From Calycina herbarum (taxonomy: Eukaryota > Ascomycota > Leotiomycetes > Helotiales > Pezizellaceae): a DNA stretch of 64,000 nucleotides. Location: NCBI GenBank assembly GCA_001414485.1, contig LLEY01000050.1:186001-250000 (forward strand), given 5' to 3'. A program made the translations under genes and the position numbers. The notes under the pieces are model-generated. The model had not been told where the DNA came from, ran no database searches, and saw only the letters and a program-made list of their open reading frames with translations. This document shows positions 30,707 through 41,671 of this stretch, one piece after another; the stretch's first letter is position 1, and the number at the start of each line of letters is the position of its first letter.

Positions 30707-33703
30707 ATGGCAGAGCGCGCATATACTCGCCGACCCGAGCGACACTCTCTAGGACTAGGAGAAGCATTTCGACGAGCAGAACCCAGTAACAATAGCTTCA
30801 TCCCACATCCCGCGGGTCGATCAACACCCTCTTTACAAGATAGCGAGAGCGACTCGGGGTCTTTTCGAGGGAGTCCTAGTCCGGCGCCGAATCATAATTC
30901 CGAGAGGACGAACGAGAGGATTGCTAGGGCGCTTGCGCAGCCACCGAGGTATTTTGGGAGGAAGAAGAGTGAGGAGGGGGAGACAAACAACGGCGCAAAC
31001 GGGAACGGGAGTCCTGGGGGGGGAGCAACCACGAACGGCGCAAGCGCGGGCCCATCCGTGTTTGCGCAGAGGAGGAGGACCTTGGGTCCTAGGATTACGG
31101 AGACGACGCAAACTTTGGCACGGAAAACGAGTGGGAATTTCCATCGTGATCTTGTTCCTGTCGTTGCTGATGCGATTGAAGAAGAAGAAGAAGAAGAAGA
31201 AGAGCGATATCCCGAGCGCGAGGAGATACCTGATATACCGATTAATCTTACGAAAGCGTGGAAACAGGAGACGAGCGATGAACATATTCTTGATCCGCCG
31301 CTGCATGTGCCTAGACAGTGGGGACAGAGAGCTAAGAAGGCGAGTAGTGTTCAGTGGATGAAGAAGATTCTGAGCCCGGATCCGACGCTGAATAGGGATT
31401 TTGGGATGGATCTTGATCTTGGGGGGTTGAGAGGGGGTGGGTATGGGGAGGAAGGGAGTGAGGAGAGTTTGCAGAATATCACTTCGAGTTCACTTCCGGA
31501 GACGCTGCCGAGTAGGTTTGATAATGCGGAGGGTCCGAGGTATCCTTTGACGGAGAGACATTTGAATATCGAGGATTTGTCGGTTAAACGGGAAGAGGAA
31601 CGAGATCCTGTTGATGTTATTCCAGAATTGAGGACGCGACAGGAAGGGACTTCGAGGAGGGCGAGAGTGCAATTGCAGGATATGGATTTTGATGTTTCGC
31701 AGTCTTTGCCGCCGCCGAAAGAAACGGAATCTGAGATGCGGAGGAGGAAGGCGAGAGAGCTGCGCAGGGCTAGGGAAACTGTTGCGCAGGAGAAGGAAGA
31801 GGAGGTGGTTCCTCCAAGGAGAGAACTGAAAATAGACAGGAATTCTACTGCGGAGAGAAGGAGGGAACGAAGGGAAGCATTGGGTCTGGAGCCACGGAGA
31901 AGGGAGCGGGAAGAGCCAAAGGAAGAGGAATCTGAAGTTCCTAGGAGAAGGGAGCGCAAGAGTAGTTCGGAGGTTGCTGGGTCGAGAAGCGAGCAGTCGA
32001 ATAGTCTGGAATCAGAGAGTTCCAGGAGAAGAGAACGAGTCAGAGATACGTCGAGGGAACAATCAAATAGCCTGGAATCTGATGTTTCCCGGAGAAGGGA
32101 GCGCGAAAATGCTTCTGATTTGTCGAGGGAGAAATCAAATGATTTAGATTCTGAAATTCCTAGGAGGAGAGAACGAGAAAAGGAGTCAGAAGCTGCGATC
32201 CCAAGACGGAGACAGCCAAAAGATGCGGTTCCCGAGGCTCCAAGAGAGCGAGCAAACGGCCTTTCTCATGACGCCCCGAGAAGAAGGGAACCATCAAAAG
32301 ATACGGATTCCGAGTTTGCAAAAAAGGAACGATCAAAAGATCAGGAGATGGATGTTCCACGGTCTACAACACCAGAAGACGAGCCAAATGCTGTCACAGA
32401 GCAGGCGAAACAACCCAGCATACCAGACATCCCCAATCTCACGCCAGCATCACCCCGGCCAGAAGAATCACCAGAAAAGACTTATATTTGGAATGCTGAT
32501 CTCGAATTTACAGCTCATTCCATAATGATGAACGATAGCCCAGCACTCAGACAGAGGAATCTCGGGCTTGAATTGGACCTGGATACAGAAAACAGTAGAC
32601 CACATTCGGAAATTGACCCGGAGGATCGAATTGCAGCTGAAGTAAAACTCTTTGAACTTCAGGATAACAAGTCGGAAAAGAATTCTGTAAAAGCGATATC
32701 TCGTTCCCCATCACGGTCACCCTCTCCAAAGCGAGAAACAACGAAGCACGAATCACCGAAGCAAAAAAACGAAACTCCCATACCCCTAAAGATAGATCCA
32801 TTGACTCTTCCTACACCGAGAGTTACTGGTGCATACATCGAGACACCAGCACCAACTGTCCGAAAATCAAGAAGACCTCGTTCCTCTTCCCTCACGGATC
32901 TCCCTTCAGAAAATAGCACCACATTCGACCTCACCACTCAAATCTCCAACGAACCGAAAACTACCAACATCAAGCCCGATCAAGCAACAATCAAACCCCG
33001 ACTCCTCTCCAAAATCCCATTTCAACGAAAACCCCTCATCAACTCCGCGGTCTTAGTTTCCGCATCAGAAGACATTCGTACCCTCCAACTCGAGGGACAA
33101 TTCGAAGATTGTACACTTGAGGAACTTGATAACTTGCTTGATTCTTCTGATCCTAATATTAAGGTTGAGGAAGAGGAAGAGGAGTGCATTGATCTTTTTG
33201 ATGAGAGTGGTAGGAGACTTACAAAGAAGGAGAAGGAAAGACGACTTGAGGAGCTTGCGATGGAGAGGATGGAGAGCAAACTCAAGAAAACGGAACGCGG
33301 GATTCGGGATGCGAAAGCAGGGATCGAACGTATCGAGTCCACCGTATCCTCTTCTTCCTCTTGGACCCCCTCCATCACCAAATCACCAAGTTCGAGCACG
33401 AATAATACGGTCTACCTCCAAATTCCTGCTCCTAGGCTTTGGTATCGTATCCCGACGGCTAAGGGTGGATGGGGGAGGAATTGGCGCTTTACCTGGTTAG
33501 GAGCTGTACTTGCGCTGTTTCTGAGCTGGTACCTGGCTGAGAGTGTGATGTGCGAGGTGTTTTGTCATCCGATCAATGCTACGCATAATAATTGGAAGGT
33601 GTCGGATCCGTTTTTTCCGTGGGCGATTCCTACGAAGGTGGATCAGTGGACGGGGCGGGTGGTTAGTAGGTGGCTTGGGTATAGGGACGTTGGACTTTGG
33701 TAG
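30707..33703 (+). CDS. Charged low-complexity protein with one C-terminal membrane segment
   Basis: An intronless frame of 998 residues starts at MAERAYTRRPERHS in a good ACCATGG context. I do not recognise a named family. Most of the protein is acidic/basic low-complexity and probably disordered, with a nine-Glu run and an Arg-Arg-Arg-Glu-Arg repeat region (about residues 410-490). A short conserved-looking segment, VPRQWGQRAKKASSVQW, lies near residue 205. A predicted helix near residue 870 (ERGIRDAKAGIERIE) is followed by one hydrophobic segment (about 928-949) and a 49-residue tail with C-x3-C, Trp-rich and PFFPWAIPTKVDQW motifs. The plan of a long basic disordered region, one C-terminal anchor and a short ordered tail suggests a nuclear-envelope or ER membrane protein with a large nucleo/cytoplasmic face; that is inference only. 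Confidence 0.8.
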   Translation: MAERAYTRRPERHSLGLGEAFRRAEPSNNSFIPHPAGRSTPSLQDSESDSGSFRGSPSPAPNHNSERTNERIARALAQPPRYFGRKKSEEGETNNGANGNGSPGGGATTNGASAGPSVFAQRRRTLGPRITETTQTLARKTSGNFHRDLVPVVADAIEEEEEEEEERYPEREEIPDIPINLTKAWKQETSDEHILDPPLHVPRQWGQRAKKASSVQWMKKILSPDPTLNRDFGMDLDLGGLRGGGYGEEGSEESLQNITSSSLPETLPSRFDNAEGPRYPLTERHLNIEDLSVKREEERDPVDVIPELRTRQEGTSRRARVQLQDMDFDVSQSLPPPKETESEMRRRKARELRRARETVAQEKEEEVVPPRRELKIDRNSTAERRRERREALGLEPRRREREEPKEEESEVPRRRERKSSSEVAGSRSEQSNSLESESSRRRERVRDTSREQSNSLESDVSRRRERENASDLSREKSNDLDSEIPRRREREKESEAAIPRRRQPKDAVPEAPRERANGLSHDAPRRREPSKDTDSEFAKKERSKDQEMDVPRSTTPEDEPNAVTEQAKQPSIPDIPNLTPASPRPEESPEKTYIWNADLEFTAHSIMMNDSPALRQRNLGLELDLDTENSRPHSEIDPEDRIAAEVKLFELQDNKSEKNSVKAISRSPSRSPSPKRETTKHESPKQKNETPIPLKIDPLTLPTPRVTGAYIETPAPTVRKSRRPRSSSLTDLPSENSTTFDLTTQISNEPKTTNIKPDQATIKPRLLSKIPFQRKPLINSAVLVSASEDIRTLQLEGQFEDCTLEELDNLLDSSDPNIKVEEEEEECIDLFDESGRRLTKKEKERRLEELAMERMESKLKKTERGIRDAKAGIERIESTVSSSSSWTPSITKSPSSSTNNTVYLQIPAPRLWYRIPTAKGGWGRNWRFTWLGAVLALFLSWYLAESVMCEVFCHPINATHNNWKVSDPFFPWAIPTKVDQWTGRVVSRWLGYRDVGLW
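31178..31204 (+). repeat. GAA trinucleotide run coding poly-Glu
   Basis: Nine consecutive GAA/GAG codons lie in frame inside the 998-residue gene. Such runs are prone to length change between isolates. Confidence 0.85.
31936..32180 (+). repeat. Degenerate tandem repeat coding RRRER blocks
   Basis: Four in-frame copies, spaced about 70-80 bp, each encode an Arg-Arg-Arg-Glu-Arg core, and three carry a nearby Ser-Asn-x-Leu-(Glu/Asp)-Ser element. The copies have diverged, so this is an old internal amplification. Confidence 0.65.
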
Positions 33704-34935
33704 TTGGGTTTGGGTTTTTTGGGGAGTAATGAGATGAGCGAGGCTTAGATGAGTTTGCCTGAGTTTGTATATATTGAGTACTTTGGATGGCTTTCGGATG
33801 GGGAAAAGATGTGGATTTTTTTGGGTTCTGGAGCTTTGGAGCTTTGGGTTTGTTTTGTTTGAACCGGTTTTTGGACTAGGAGTATAGGTTAGTTACGTCT
33901 TGTTGGGATTCTTTTGACCTGTTTTTCGAGCGAGTACTTTTTTGTGTTGGTCTGTTAGAGGCTAGTGGGTTGAGTGGAGGTTACATTTAAAATAAATGAA
34001 ATTGTAACTCATACTTGTTCATGACTGACTGACTGTTTGTGAGAGAATATGGAGGACGCGGTCTAAAGTATGAATGGAATGCGCAGGTGCCCTGGCCCCG
34101 TAAGGTGCTCTGAAGCCCTTATTTCAGTGGACATCTCTGACTTAGAAGCCTTTCTGTAGGCTCGTCTCGCTTACCCTAATTTTTGGGGGTCGAAAAGTGA
34201 TTGGTTTACTCGACGATTTGATAGCTTATCTGTATCTCTCCGGAAATATTTAACTTACGCGGCTATTGGTAGCTTACTCAGATGTGATACGTTGGGTTAC
34301 TCAACCATTGATGGCTTACTCACACACGCTCCCCTTTTTGGCCTCTAAAATGTGATTCTTGGGCTACTTGGGATTTACTGGATACAAACTTGTACTGAAT
34401 AACTGTGGAAGCTTATGGATAATTGTTTCAGTGGTTTCAACTTTCAAGGCAGCTTCAAGTGCTTTCGGTTTACATATTGGTCGAGCCAGTGTAGGCAGAA
34501 ACTACTCAATTAATTAAGTAGTATTCTGAGTTACTCGGAGTAGAGTAGAGTAGTACTTAAAGCCGGTTGGGTAGAGTAGAGTAGGTGGTCACTACTCTAC
34601 TCTCTTCTATTCATTTCCCCTACTAGAAATAAGCTGGTTATAATTTACTAAGAGAGAGTACAAAGCGGGGGGTAGGGGTTGAAGTAGCAGTGAAGATGGC
34701 TTTCACAGATGGATAGAAGTGAAGAGTCTAGTATCTTATATTCACATCGCGAAATTATTCTCAAAGCTGCGAGTCGTCTAAGCGAGTCGCAAAGGGGGGT
34801 GGATACGGCAGCCATGGCACTTTTAACTTCCGACTGAATAATCTTGGGATTTGAGTCTGTCTTCAAATACGAGTACATTTTCATTGTACACTAGCGCCTG
34901 TAATAAATATAATCTCCCAAGTCAAAGAACCAACA
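33704..34935. other. Intergenic between convergent genes, with GAGTA-rich repeat
   Basis: About 1.2 kb between the 998-residue gene and the leftward Hsp70-like gene. The left 300 bp is GT-rich 3' untranslated sequence. From about 34500 to 34620 the DNA is full of GAGTA/TACTC repeats. An 18-base piece, 34597-34614, matches 3297-3314 in inverted orientation. No gene is supported. Confidence 0.45.
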
Positions 34936-37187
34936 TTACTCATAGTCTACCTGGACCTTTGCTCTCCCTTTTTGCTGATCCCCCCAGTATATTATCCATT
35001 CCAATTCTCCTCCAGCAGCCTTCATGTCTAAGTGATAATCAAGCTCACGGTATGAAATACCGTCTTTGGATGCTCTCTGATCTAATTGGAAAAATATATT
35101 TTCATCAAAACTGCATTTGATATGACAATGCTCCCGCGTATCTGTGATGGGTTAGGTAAATATTTTTACTTCAACATTTCTCAGCGGTAGAAAACTTACT
35201 GCCAATTTTCCTCAATGGTGGCTGTTTGAGATCCGAAGACCATATAGTCTCGGTAATCTGGTCTAGGTTCCAAACTGTGCGAACTAACCGCCTCCAGTCA
35301 TACACTACTGGGTCAAGTTTGCTGACGCTTTGGCCCTGTAAACAACCTTGTTAGTAGCATTACCAACTTCAGGCTCGTGTTTTCAACTTACACGTTTCAG
35401 ATACCACTTGAACTGATCTTTGGCCATATCGTAGCCCGTAAGAGTGTCCGTGAACTTATCTTCCGGCCAGTGCTTAGAGGGGTCAAAACGTGCCGAGTAC
35501 TTGATTCCATAGCTTAACTTTGAGACAAAATTGACGACTGTTTCTTGCTGAACACTTGTACTTAGACCTTTGATGACGGCACCTCGACTAATCACGCTCC
35601 AACTATCTTATATTAGAGATAATCTCGAAACATAGCATGCGGGGTACTTACGCTCTCGTCGGTCTTTGTATGTTTATTTCTGGAAAGGTTTCTTTGAGCT
35701 GACGTAAGAGGAAGTTGTTTTCTCCAAAGCCCCCCACCAAAAGGACAGCCTGGTTTGATTAATTAACTAGAGAAAAAAACTTCCGATCGCGGTATTACCT
35801 TGGGAGTTTTTTTGCATCCTTCTTGAACCTCATCAACTTGAATTCGTGTTAAATCCACAATCTTCCCAATCACGGGATGGAATATTTGTTTGATATGACC
35901 CCTGTTTTCAGTTAGCGACTCTTCTTCCTTCACCCAGCTAGTTTGGCCTTTGGACATACGATGTGAGAGTGATGGTACTACTTGGTCGCTTTGAAAACAT
36001 TCCTTTCTTTTTCGGTTTGTAACCGGGGATGAACATTTCGAATTCCTCCGTTGGAGTTTGACCATCGTACTTGCGCTTAGCCCCGAATTCCCAATCATTT
36101 TCGAACATTCTTGACTTTGCCTCATCAGGTAGTTTATCGTAATCGGAGCCGACATACGTTCGGATGACTTGATCAAACGCCTCATCTAGATACACAGCGC
36201 CACAAAGGTCGCCTCCAATAGTTAGTAAAGATTTATTTACAATTTTAGTGGGAGGAACTACCTGTAGGCTCAGCACACATCTCAAGCTTGAGAGGATCAA
36301 AAGATAACACAGTATAACTGACAAGGTCCTAATCTCATCAGCTTTGGTTCCCTGGTCGGCAGAATTTTCACTGACAACTGTCCCTCCGCCAGCATCGCAA
36401 ACCACAAATGTATCGTTCAGCTAGTTTTTGGTCAGAGATTTTCTCCTTCGGGAAATGAAGAGCGTACCTTTAGGTCAGGGTTCCACCTCATTCCGGATTC
36501 TCTCCAAGCAGCTAGAGCTGCTGCTTCGGGTTCTGTTACCATCTTGAAAGTGGTTTCTCCTCTTAGTCTGGGGGCAGTGATCCCCGCCTGGATTGCGGCT
36601 TTCTTGGTTAGATCTTCAGCGTGGTTGTCCCAGTTTGCTGGTATGGTAACGACCACCCGGAATGTCATCTGGTCAACGGCCTCTTTTGTCAAGGCAAGCT
36701 CGATAGCTTCCACCGCATGTTTCCATAGGCAGCGAAGATAATCAGCGACAACATCAACAGGAGTCTTCCTGAGTGACTGTAGCATCCGCTTGGTTCCCTT
36801 CACCCGGTCCCCTCCTTGTTCCATAGCCGCATCCGAAAGAAGGAGTTTGAACCACTGAGCTTGCAGTTCGTCATTTGTCCCTACCATGTATCCCCATCTC
36901 TTGACATTTCCATTGGGATGGTAACTGATTCTTGATGGAACTTTGTCTGCTCCGTCGTTACGGGCGGTACCATTTCCCACTTCCCATTTATGAATACACT
37001 CTATTTGATCTGGACTGGCAGCTTTCGACCACGTCCATGAAACACCAGAGAAGCTGTAACGATGTCAGCAATGTAAAACAACTTCTTTGGTAGCCACGGT
37101 GACTTGCGTTGTGCCAAAATCTATCCCAATTACCACATAATGTGCGTTCGCCGAGGGCAAGCGGAATTTTGATCCATAAGTTGACAT
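34936..37187 (-). CDS. Divergent fungal Hsp70-like ATPase, ten exons
   Basis: Ten exons: 37187-37108, 37053-36468, 36420-36376, 36328-36262, 36212-35960, 35901-35799, 35749-35652, 35602-35392, 35335-35200 and 35141-34936. The phases all close to 594 residues. The first intron is a GC-AG intron (donor GCAAGT), which alone restores GIDFGTTFSGVSW, the actin/Hsp70 phosphate-1 loop. Later landmarks are VVTIPANWD, TEPEAAALAA, VCDAGGGTVDLVSY (phosphate-2 loop), GGDLCGAVYLDEAF and VLLVGGFGENNFL (adenosine loop). This is the expanded filamentous-fungal Hsp70-like family resembling metazoan HSPA12; it lacks a classical peptide-binding domain and EEVD tail. The ATPase core looks complete. The substrate is unknown. 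The gene is head-to-head with a P-loop GTPase gene. Confidence 0.9.
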
Positions 37188-37665
37188 TTTTAGTTCGTTG
37201 AAAATCCACGTTGGTAAACGATCTTGGGTGAAGTTTGTAAAATAGCTCTGTCCGGAGAGGGTATTTTTGTTGATTTGAGATGTATGGGGTAATGAAATTG
37301 TCAAATCTGGGTGGCAGGTCTGCCAAACTCAACACCTGCATCTGCACACTAACACTAATTGAGAAAAAAGCAAATAGCTGGAGATCTCTATCCGGCCAAT
37401 GTATTTCGGGAAGATATATCGTCAATATTGGTCCGACACCCGTCCAACCGCTTTCTGTCTCTCGGTGAACTAAAATAGATATGGTGGTGGTGGCTGTTTC
37501 CAGCCTCATTCCTGAAGGGTGGCACCCTAGACCCAGAGTCATTGTAGATCCAAATGATTCAAAAGACAAAATGAAGCTTTGCCCATGATTAAATTTCCAA
37601 TCGGTTTCTTATTGAGATAATCAACGTCATTGATAATAAAATACGCCTTCAATCCATCGTTAAGA
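37188..37665. promoter_or_regulatory. Divergent promoter region of the Hsp70-like and GTPase genes
   Basis: A 478-bp gap separates the two opposite start codons, so both promoters lie here. I looked for heat-shock-type GAA/TTC arrays and saw no convincing one. Confidence 0.5.
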
Positions 37666-38699
37666 ATGTCAAACTACCAGGAAAAAAAAGAAGTCGCCGA
37701 TCCCAAGGACGCAATACTTGTCATGGGATTGACCGGTGCGGGAAAAACCTACTTCATAAACCAGCTCACTCTCAAAAATCTCCCCGAAGGCCACCAACTG
37801 CGCTCATGTAAGTATCGGTGCTGAAATGGAGTATTCCTTTCGCTTACCAAGGAGCTATAGGTACGGAGAAATGCCAGATACTGGAAACCAGGATTGGCAA
37901 TACAGAATTCATAGTGATGGATTGCCCTGGATTTGACGATACGACGCGAAGCGATTCGGAAATTCTCAAAGAAATCACCGAGCAACTTTCTGCCCTCCGG
38001 CACCTGGGGCACAAACTTAGGGGGATTGTATACCTCCATCGTATCACGGACAATCGTATGCAAGGAACGGCAATGAGAAACCTCGATTTATTCAAGAAAC
38101 TCGTCGGCGAAAATGCTCTTTCGAATGTTGTGTTCGCGACAACGATGTGGGGAAATGTGACGAATATATCCGAGGCAAACAGGCGCGATAGCGAGCTCCG
38201 TGAAGTCTACTGGGGAGATATGATGGGCAAAGGATCCAGCGCAACGCGGTTTGATGGGACAACAGCTTCAGCGGAAGGGGTAGTCACGATGCTACTTGGA
38301 AAACGGAACATCGTCCTCAAGGTGCAAGAACAGCTCGTTGACCACAAGATGTCGCTAAACCAAACGGCAGCAGGCGCCTTTCTCGAACCTACAGTATTAG
38401 GGCAAGAAGTGCTTTACCGGAGGAGGGTGAGAGAATTGGAAAGCGAGCTTCAGTTTGAGAAAAACTCCAACAAGCGACTTGCTGCTAAACGATCGATAAG
38501 ACGAAACAACGAAGGCCTTGCGCAAACCGACGAGGACAAGAAGGCACTGACTTCGAAACCAGGGGAGGTGGTTGCAAGCAGATTAGAGATGTGGAAGGTC
38601 GGGGGGAAAAGTGTTGCGTTGAAATCGGTTCAAGCACTTGCTGCAATATGCACCATCAGTTTTACCATTGCGGGATTTGTTCTTGGAGCGGGGTTATGA
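37666..38699 (+). CDS. AIG1-like P-loop GTPase with C-terminal hydrophobic tail
   Basis: Two exons, 37666-37807 and 37861-38699, join in phase to 326 residues. The P-loop GLTGAGKT lies at residues 21-28 and the G3 motif DCPGFDDT at 68-75. A VVFATTMWG segment stands where the NKxD specificity motif would be, as in fungal AIG1/septin-like GTPases. So guanine specificity is likely but not proven. Residues 205-265 are charged and helical, consistent with a coiled coil, and the last 23 residues are hydrophobic and glycine-rich, suggesting membrane association. Metazoan and plant relatives (GIMAP/IAN) act in immunity and cell survival. The fungal function is unknown. It is head-to-head with the Hsp70-like gene across 478 bp. 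Confidence 0.85.
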
Positions 38700-39312
38700 A
38701 AGCCCAGATTTAATATTGTTGTAGGCGAATCTAAGCGAATTTTGTTTATTGTGTTCTTGGTTTTCTCAGCCCAGTTGTCTTCGTATCTACTAGATTTTGA
38801 ATGGAATTTCAATTTTTGTTTGAAAATTACCAGATCTGGCTGGCTTTCGAAGAATCAAATTTTCTAATTTGCCCCAAAGAAGGAACTTCGATGGCCCACG
38901 GCCCACTATCTTAAGCCTCAAACTTGGCGGCCGACTCCAGACATGCGAGGTAACATCGTTCAACAGCTCCTGCAGCCACTCAATATTAGTTTCCTTTTTT
39001 TTCCTGCAAGGACACGAAATTTCTTCTATTATTATTGGCTAAGATAGAGGGCTGGAATAAAAACTGGAATAAAAGAAGTCTGGATCTTGGGGCTGAAGAT
39101 ATTGGAGTAACTAAATTAGGCGCCAAAATAGATATGCAACCAAGTTGTATCAGTCCACTCCCTGTCTCACCAGCTTGAATACCATTGTTATGTTGCTTTT
39201 TCCGTCTCGCCTATCCGTCTCGCCTATTCGACTCTTCATTGCAACCGTAAAATACTTGGAATTGAACCGCCTAACTCACAACATACATTAGTTATTCCCG
39301 AATCAATTCCAA
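38700..39312. promoter_or_regulatory. Intergenic, promoter of the 376-aa orphan
   Basis: About 610 bp between two rightward genes. A 13-bp direct tandem repeat (CCGTCTCGCCTAT twice, 39202-39227) lies about 85 bp upstream of the next start. Nothing else stands out. Confidence 0.4.
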
Positions 39313-40493
39313 ATGGCACAAACGCTCGAAAGAAAGAGCATCTCAATGGAGCGAAAAAATTCTCGACGACATCCACCGACGTCCCGCGAACCAAACACGA
39401 TTGAGAAACCAATCTTGCCAAGAAGGGAGTCAGAAGGACAGCAGAGTCTCATGAACCGACGACCCATTCCAGGAGGTGCACCCTTTGTAGCACGAACAAG
39501 CAGGGTGAAAAAGGATGACTTGAGAGAAGCGTTGGAAGAGGCGTGGGAGAAGATGGACGAAATGGAGGTTACCATCAATGAACAGGTCGAAAAGCTCGGC
39601 TCATTGCATTCCACAGACCAGTTCAGACTGCCAGATGACAAAATAGAGAGGTCGGTAAATGAGCTGCGTGCCGATATTCGACACTGGAGTAAACATTTCC
39701 AAGGCGTCCCTCAGAAGAACGCTTGGGCCTACCTAACACAAGATCAATCATGTCCTTTCAGCAAAGTATCATTCGAATATGAAACGTATCTGCGCGCGGA
39801 TGATTTCGGGCCCCGGCTTCTTGTTCAGTCCTACGTCTGGAAGTTTCTGTTGCAAATGGTATTTGGAAAGCTACTTTGGGCAGGTGGATCGTGTGAGGAC
39901 GCCATAAAGGGAACCGAAGCTTTGAAAACTTTGAACTTTTTAGCAAGCAGTACGTACGAATCCGAGTTATGAAGAAAAAGATTCTAACAGAATAACTAGA
40001 GAATGCCCAAGATGACAAAACTTACCATCATTGGCGAGCCCAAACCGCTAGATTAATGGAAAATCACCGGAAAGAGCACCCCAAATGCATCGAAACAAGC
40101 CTCAAAAGCATCAGAAAAGAGATCGCAACACACATAAAGAGTTATGCAACATCAGGTGCGATTTTCAGTAACAAGGAAGGAGGCAAAGACAATCTCCAGA
40201 CTATTATTGAAACAGCAGTCGCACTCGACCTCCATCTCTGGCAACAGAAGGCGAACTTCGAGTTTCTACACTGGTCTCCACACCCGTCCCGACAACGAGA
40301 TGACCCTACTTTTCATCCCGGCTGGATGAAGATTGACCGGGTTGTCGTGCCCGAGGAGACCCTTCAGAGGAAGAAAACCCGTGTGCACCTGTTTTGCGCC
40401 CCAGCTCTAGAAAAACAGGGAAGTACCGACGGAAACAATTATGACGAAAAGGTGATTATTTGCAAGGCCGTCGTAGATAACGTATTTATTTAG
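39313..40493 (+). CDS. Unidentified helical protein, 376 aa
   Basis: Two exons, 39313-39949 and 40000-40493, join in phase through a 50-bp intron (GTACGT donor, TAACTAG acceptor). I do not recognise the family. Residues 1-60 are basic and Ser/Pro-rich. Residues 63-105 form a charged, probably coiled-coil helix. The rest is globular with Trp-rich stretches (HWSKHFQGVPQKNAWAYL, YVWKFLLQMVFGKLLW, TYHHWRAQTARLM), a pattern seen in lineage-specific proteins expanded in some ascomycetes. No signal peptide, membrane segment or catalytic motif is apparent. It sits directly after the GTPase gene in the same accessory block. Confidence 0.78.
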
Positions 40494-41541
40494 TTTGCAG
40501 AATTGGAAGAGATTACATGAACAACTTTGACTTGTCTGTTCAACATATGTGCCAAATTCGGGTGGAGTGACAAGCCTCACATGGCACCTCTACAATCCAG
40601 CTCTAGTAACACTAGACCTAATTGTTATGTTAGATGCGAAGCCCAAGTTACCAAGAGCACCTCGCCGAATCGTTCGGAATAGGTTTGGAGAAAGATGTGG
40701 TAATTATTGTTGAGGGTGGTCGATATAGATTATCCGCGTTTCGTTTTTGAGAGAAAATCATGTATATGAAGAGGGCGAGGGGCGGGGTTTATACTTGAGA
40801 AATTCCGGGGCCTTGGATCGTGCCTTCTCGTCATGACGCGGCGAGGAAGGAGCGACGAGACGAACTCGACCTTGCCACCTCCCATGGTGCACCTTCTTCA
40901 CTCAATTCGTGTCGAAGATTCGTTCCTTCCTTCTTGGAAACACCTCGCGTCCCATCAACCTTGCCCCATCAACCTCACCCCTCGTCAGCCGACCAACCTC
41001 AAAAGTTCCTGACTTCAAAACGATAAGAAGCGTGCCTTCTCTTGCTCTACTCGTGGTACCGAGTTGGTAAAAAAAAAGAGGGAAGGGGAGATATTGACCT
41101 TGTGTCGGGAGAGCTGAAGTTAAGTCATTCCTGGTCATTCAACCAGGGAAGCAACGAACTCTCAAACTCGACCTCGACCTGATCGCGAGCCTTTTCAGGG
41201 GAACAAGCCATCAATGACATCGCACAACAGGTCTGCTGAAAGGTGAATTGGTAATGGAAGACGTTTAGATTTGGTCTGTCTTCGTGAAATAGCTTCGCCT
41301 GTCTATCGTATTTTGCGATTATATTGAGACGGGAAAAAGCAAAGGTAAATACTCCTTCTCACCTCAGTAGCAAAAGTTCGCTCTAAAAATTTCTACCAAA
41401 AGAAATGGCAAAAAACTGCTTCTTCCTCTTACGAGGTGGCCTAGTCAAACACAGCATTACCTGGGTTATATTTTGGGCTGTCAATCCTACACTAGTTTAC
41501 ACGTTAATGCGCAGGCACCCATATCTTAAGATAGGGATGTT

Positions 41542-41569
41542 GCCTGTATGACCGTTAGGCCATACAGGC
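41542..41569. other. Perfect 9-bp inverted repeat (hairpin)
   Basis: GCCTGTATG and CATACAGGC flank a 10-base spacer, giving a perfect 9-bp stem. It lies in otherwise empty DNA. It could be a terminator-like stem, a transposon trace or a chance palindrome. Confidence 0.6.
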
Positions 41570-41628
41570 TTCTTTACAATTGACTGAGGGGACTTTTCTT
41601 ATTTAAGACTTTGATTATTTTGTTTTGT

Positions 41629-41671
41629 GGGGCGGGGGTGGGGGTAAGGTAGTATAGTGGGGCGAGTGGGG
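41629..41671 (+). other. Putative G-quadruplex cluster
   Basis: Five runs of four or five guanines lie within 43 bases on the + strand; the first three are separated by single bases. This satisfies the usual G-quadruplex pattern if a longer third loop is allowed. No gene overlaps it. Confidence 0.5.

Noticed and set aside
36988..37569. 193-codon leftward frame across the Hsp70-like start
   Set aside because: It overlaps the true first exons in another frame and spans the divergent promoter; the spliced Hsp70-like model explains the region.
40820..41138. Short frames on both strands in the gene-poor stretch
   Set aside because: Composition is low-complexity, frames overlap antisense and no splice partners are visible.
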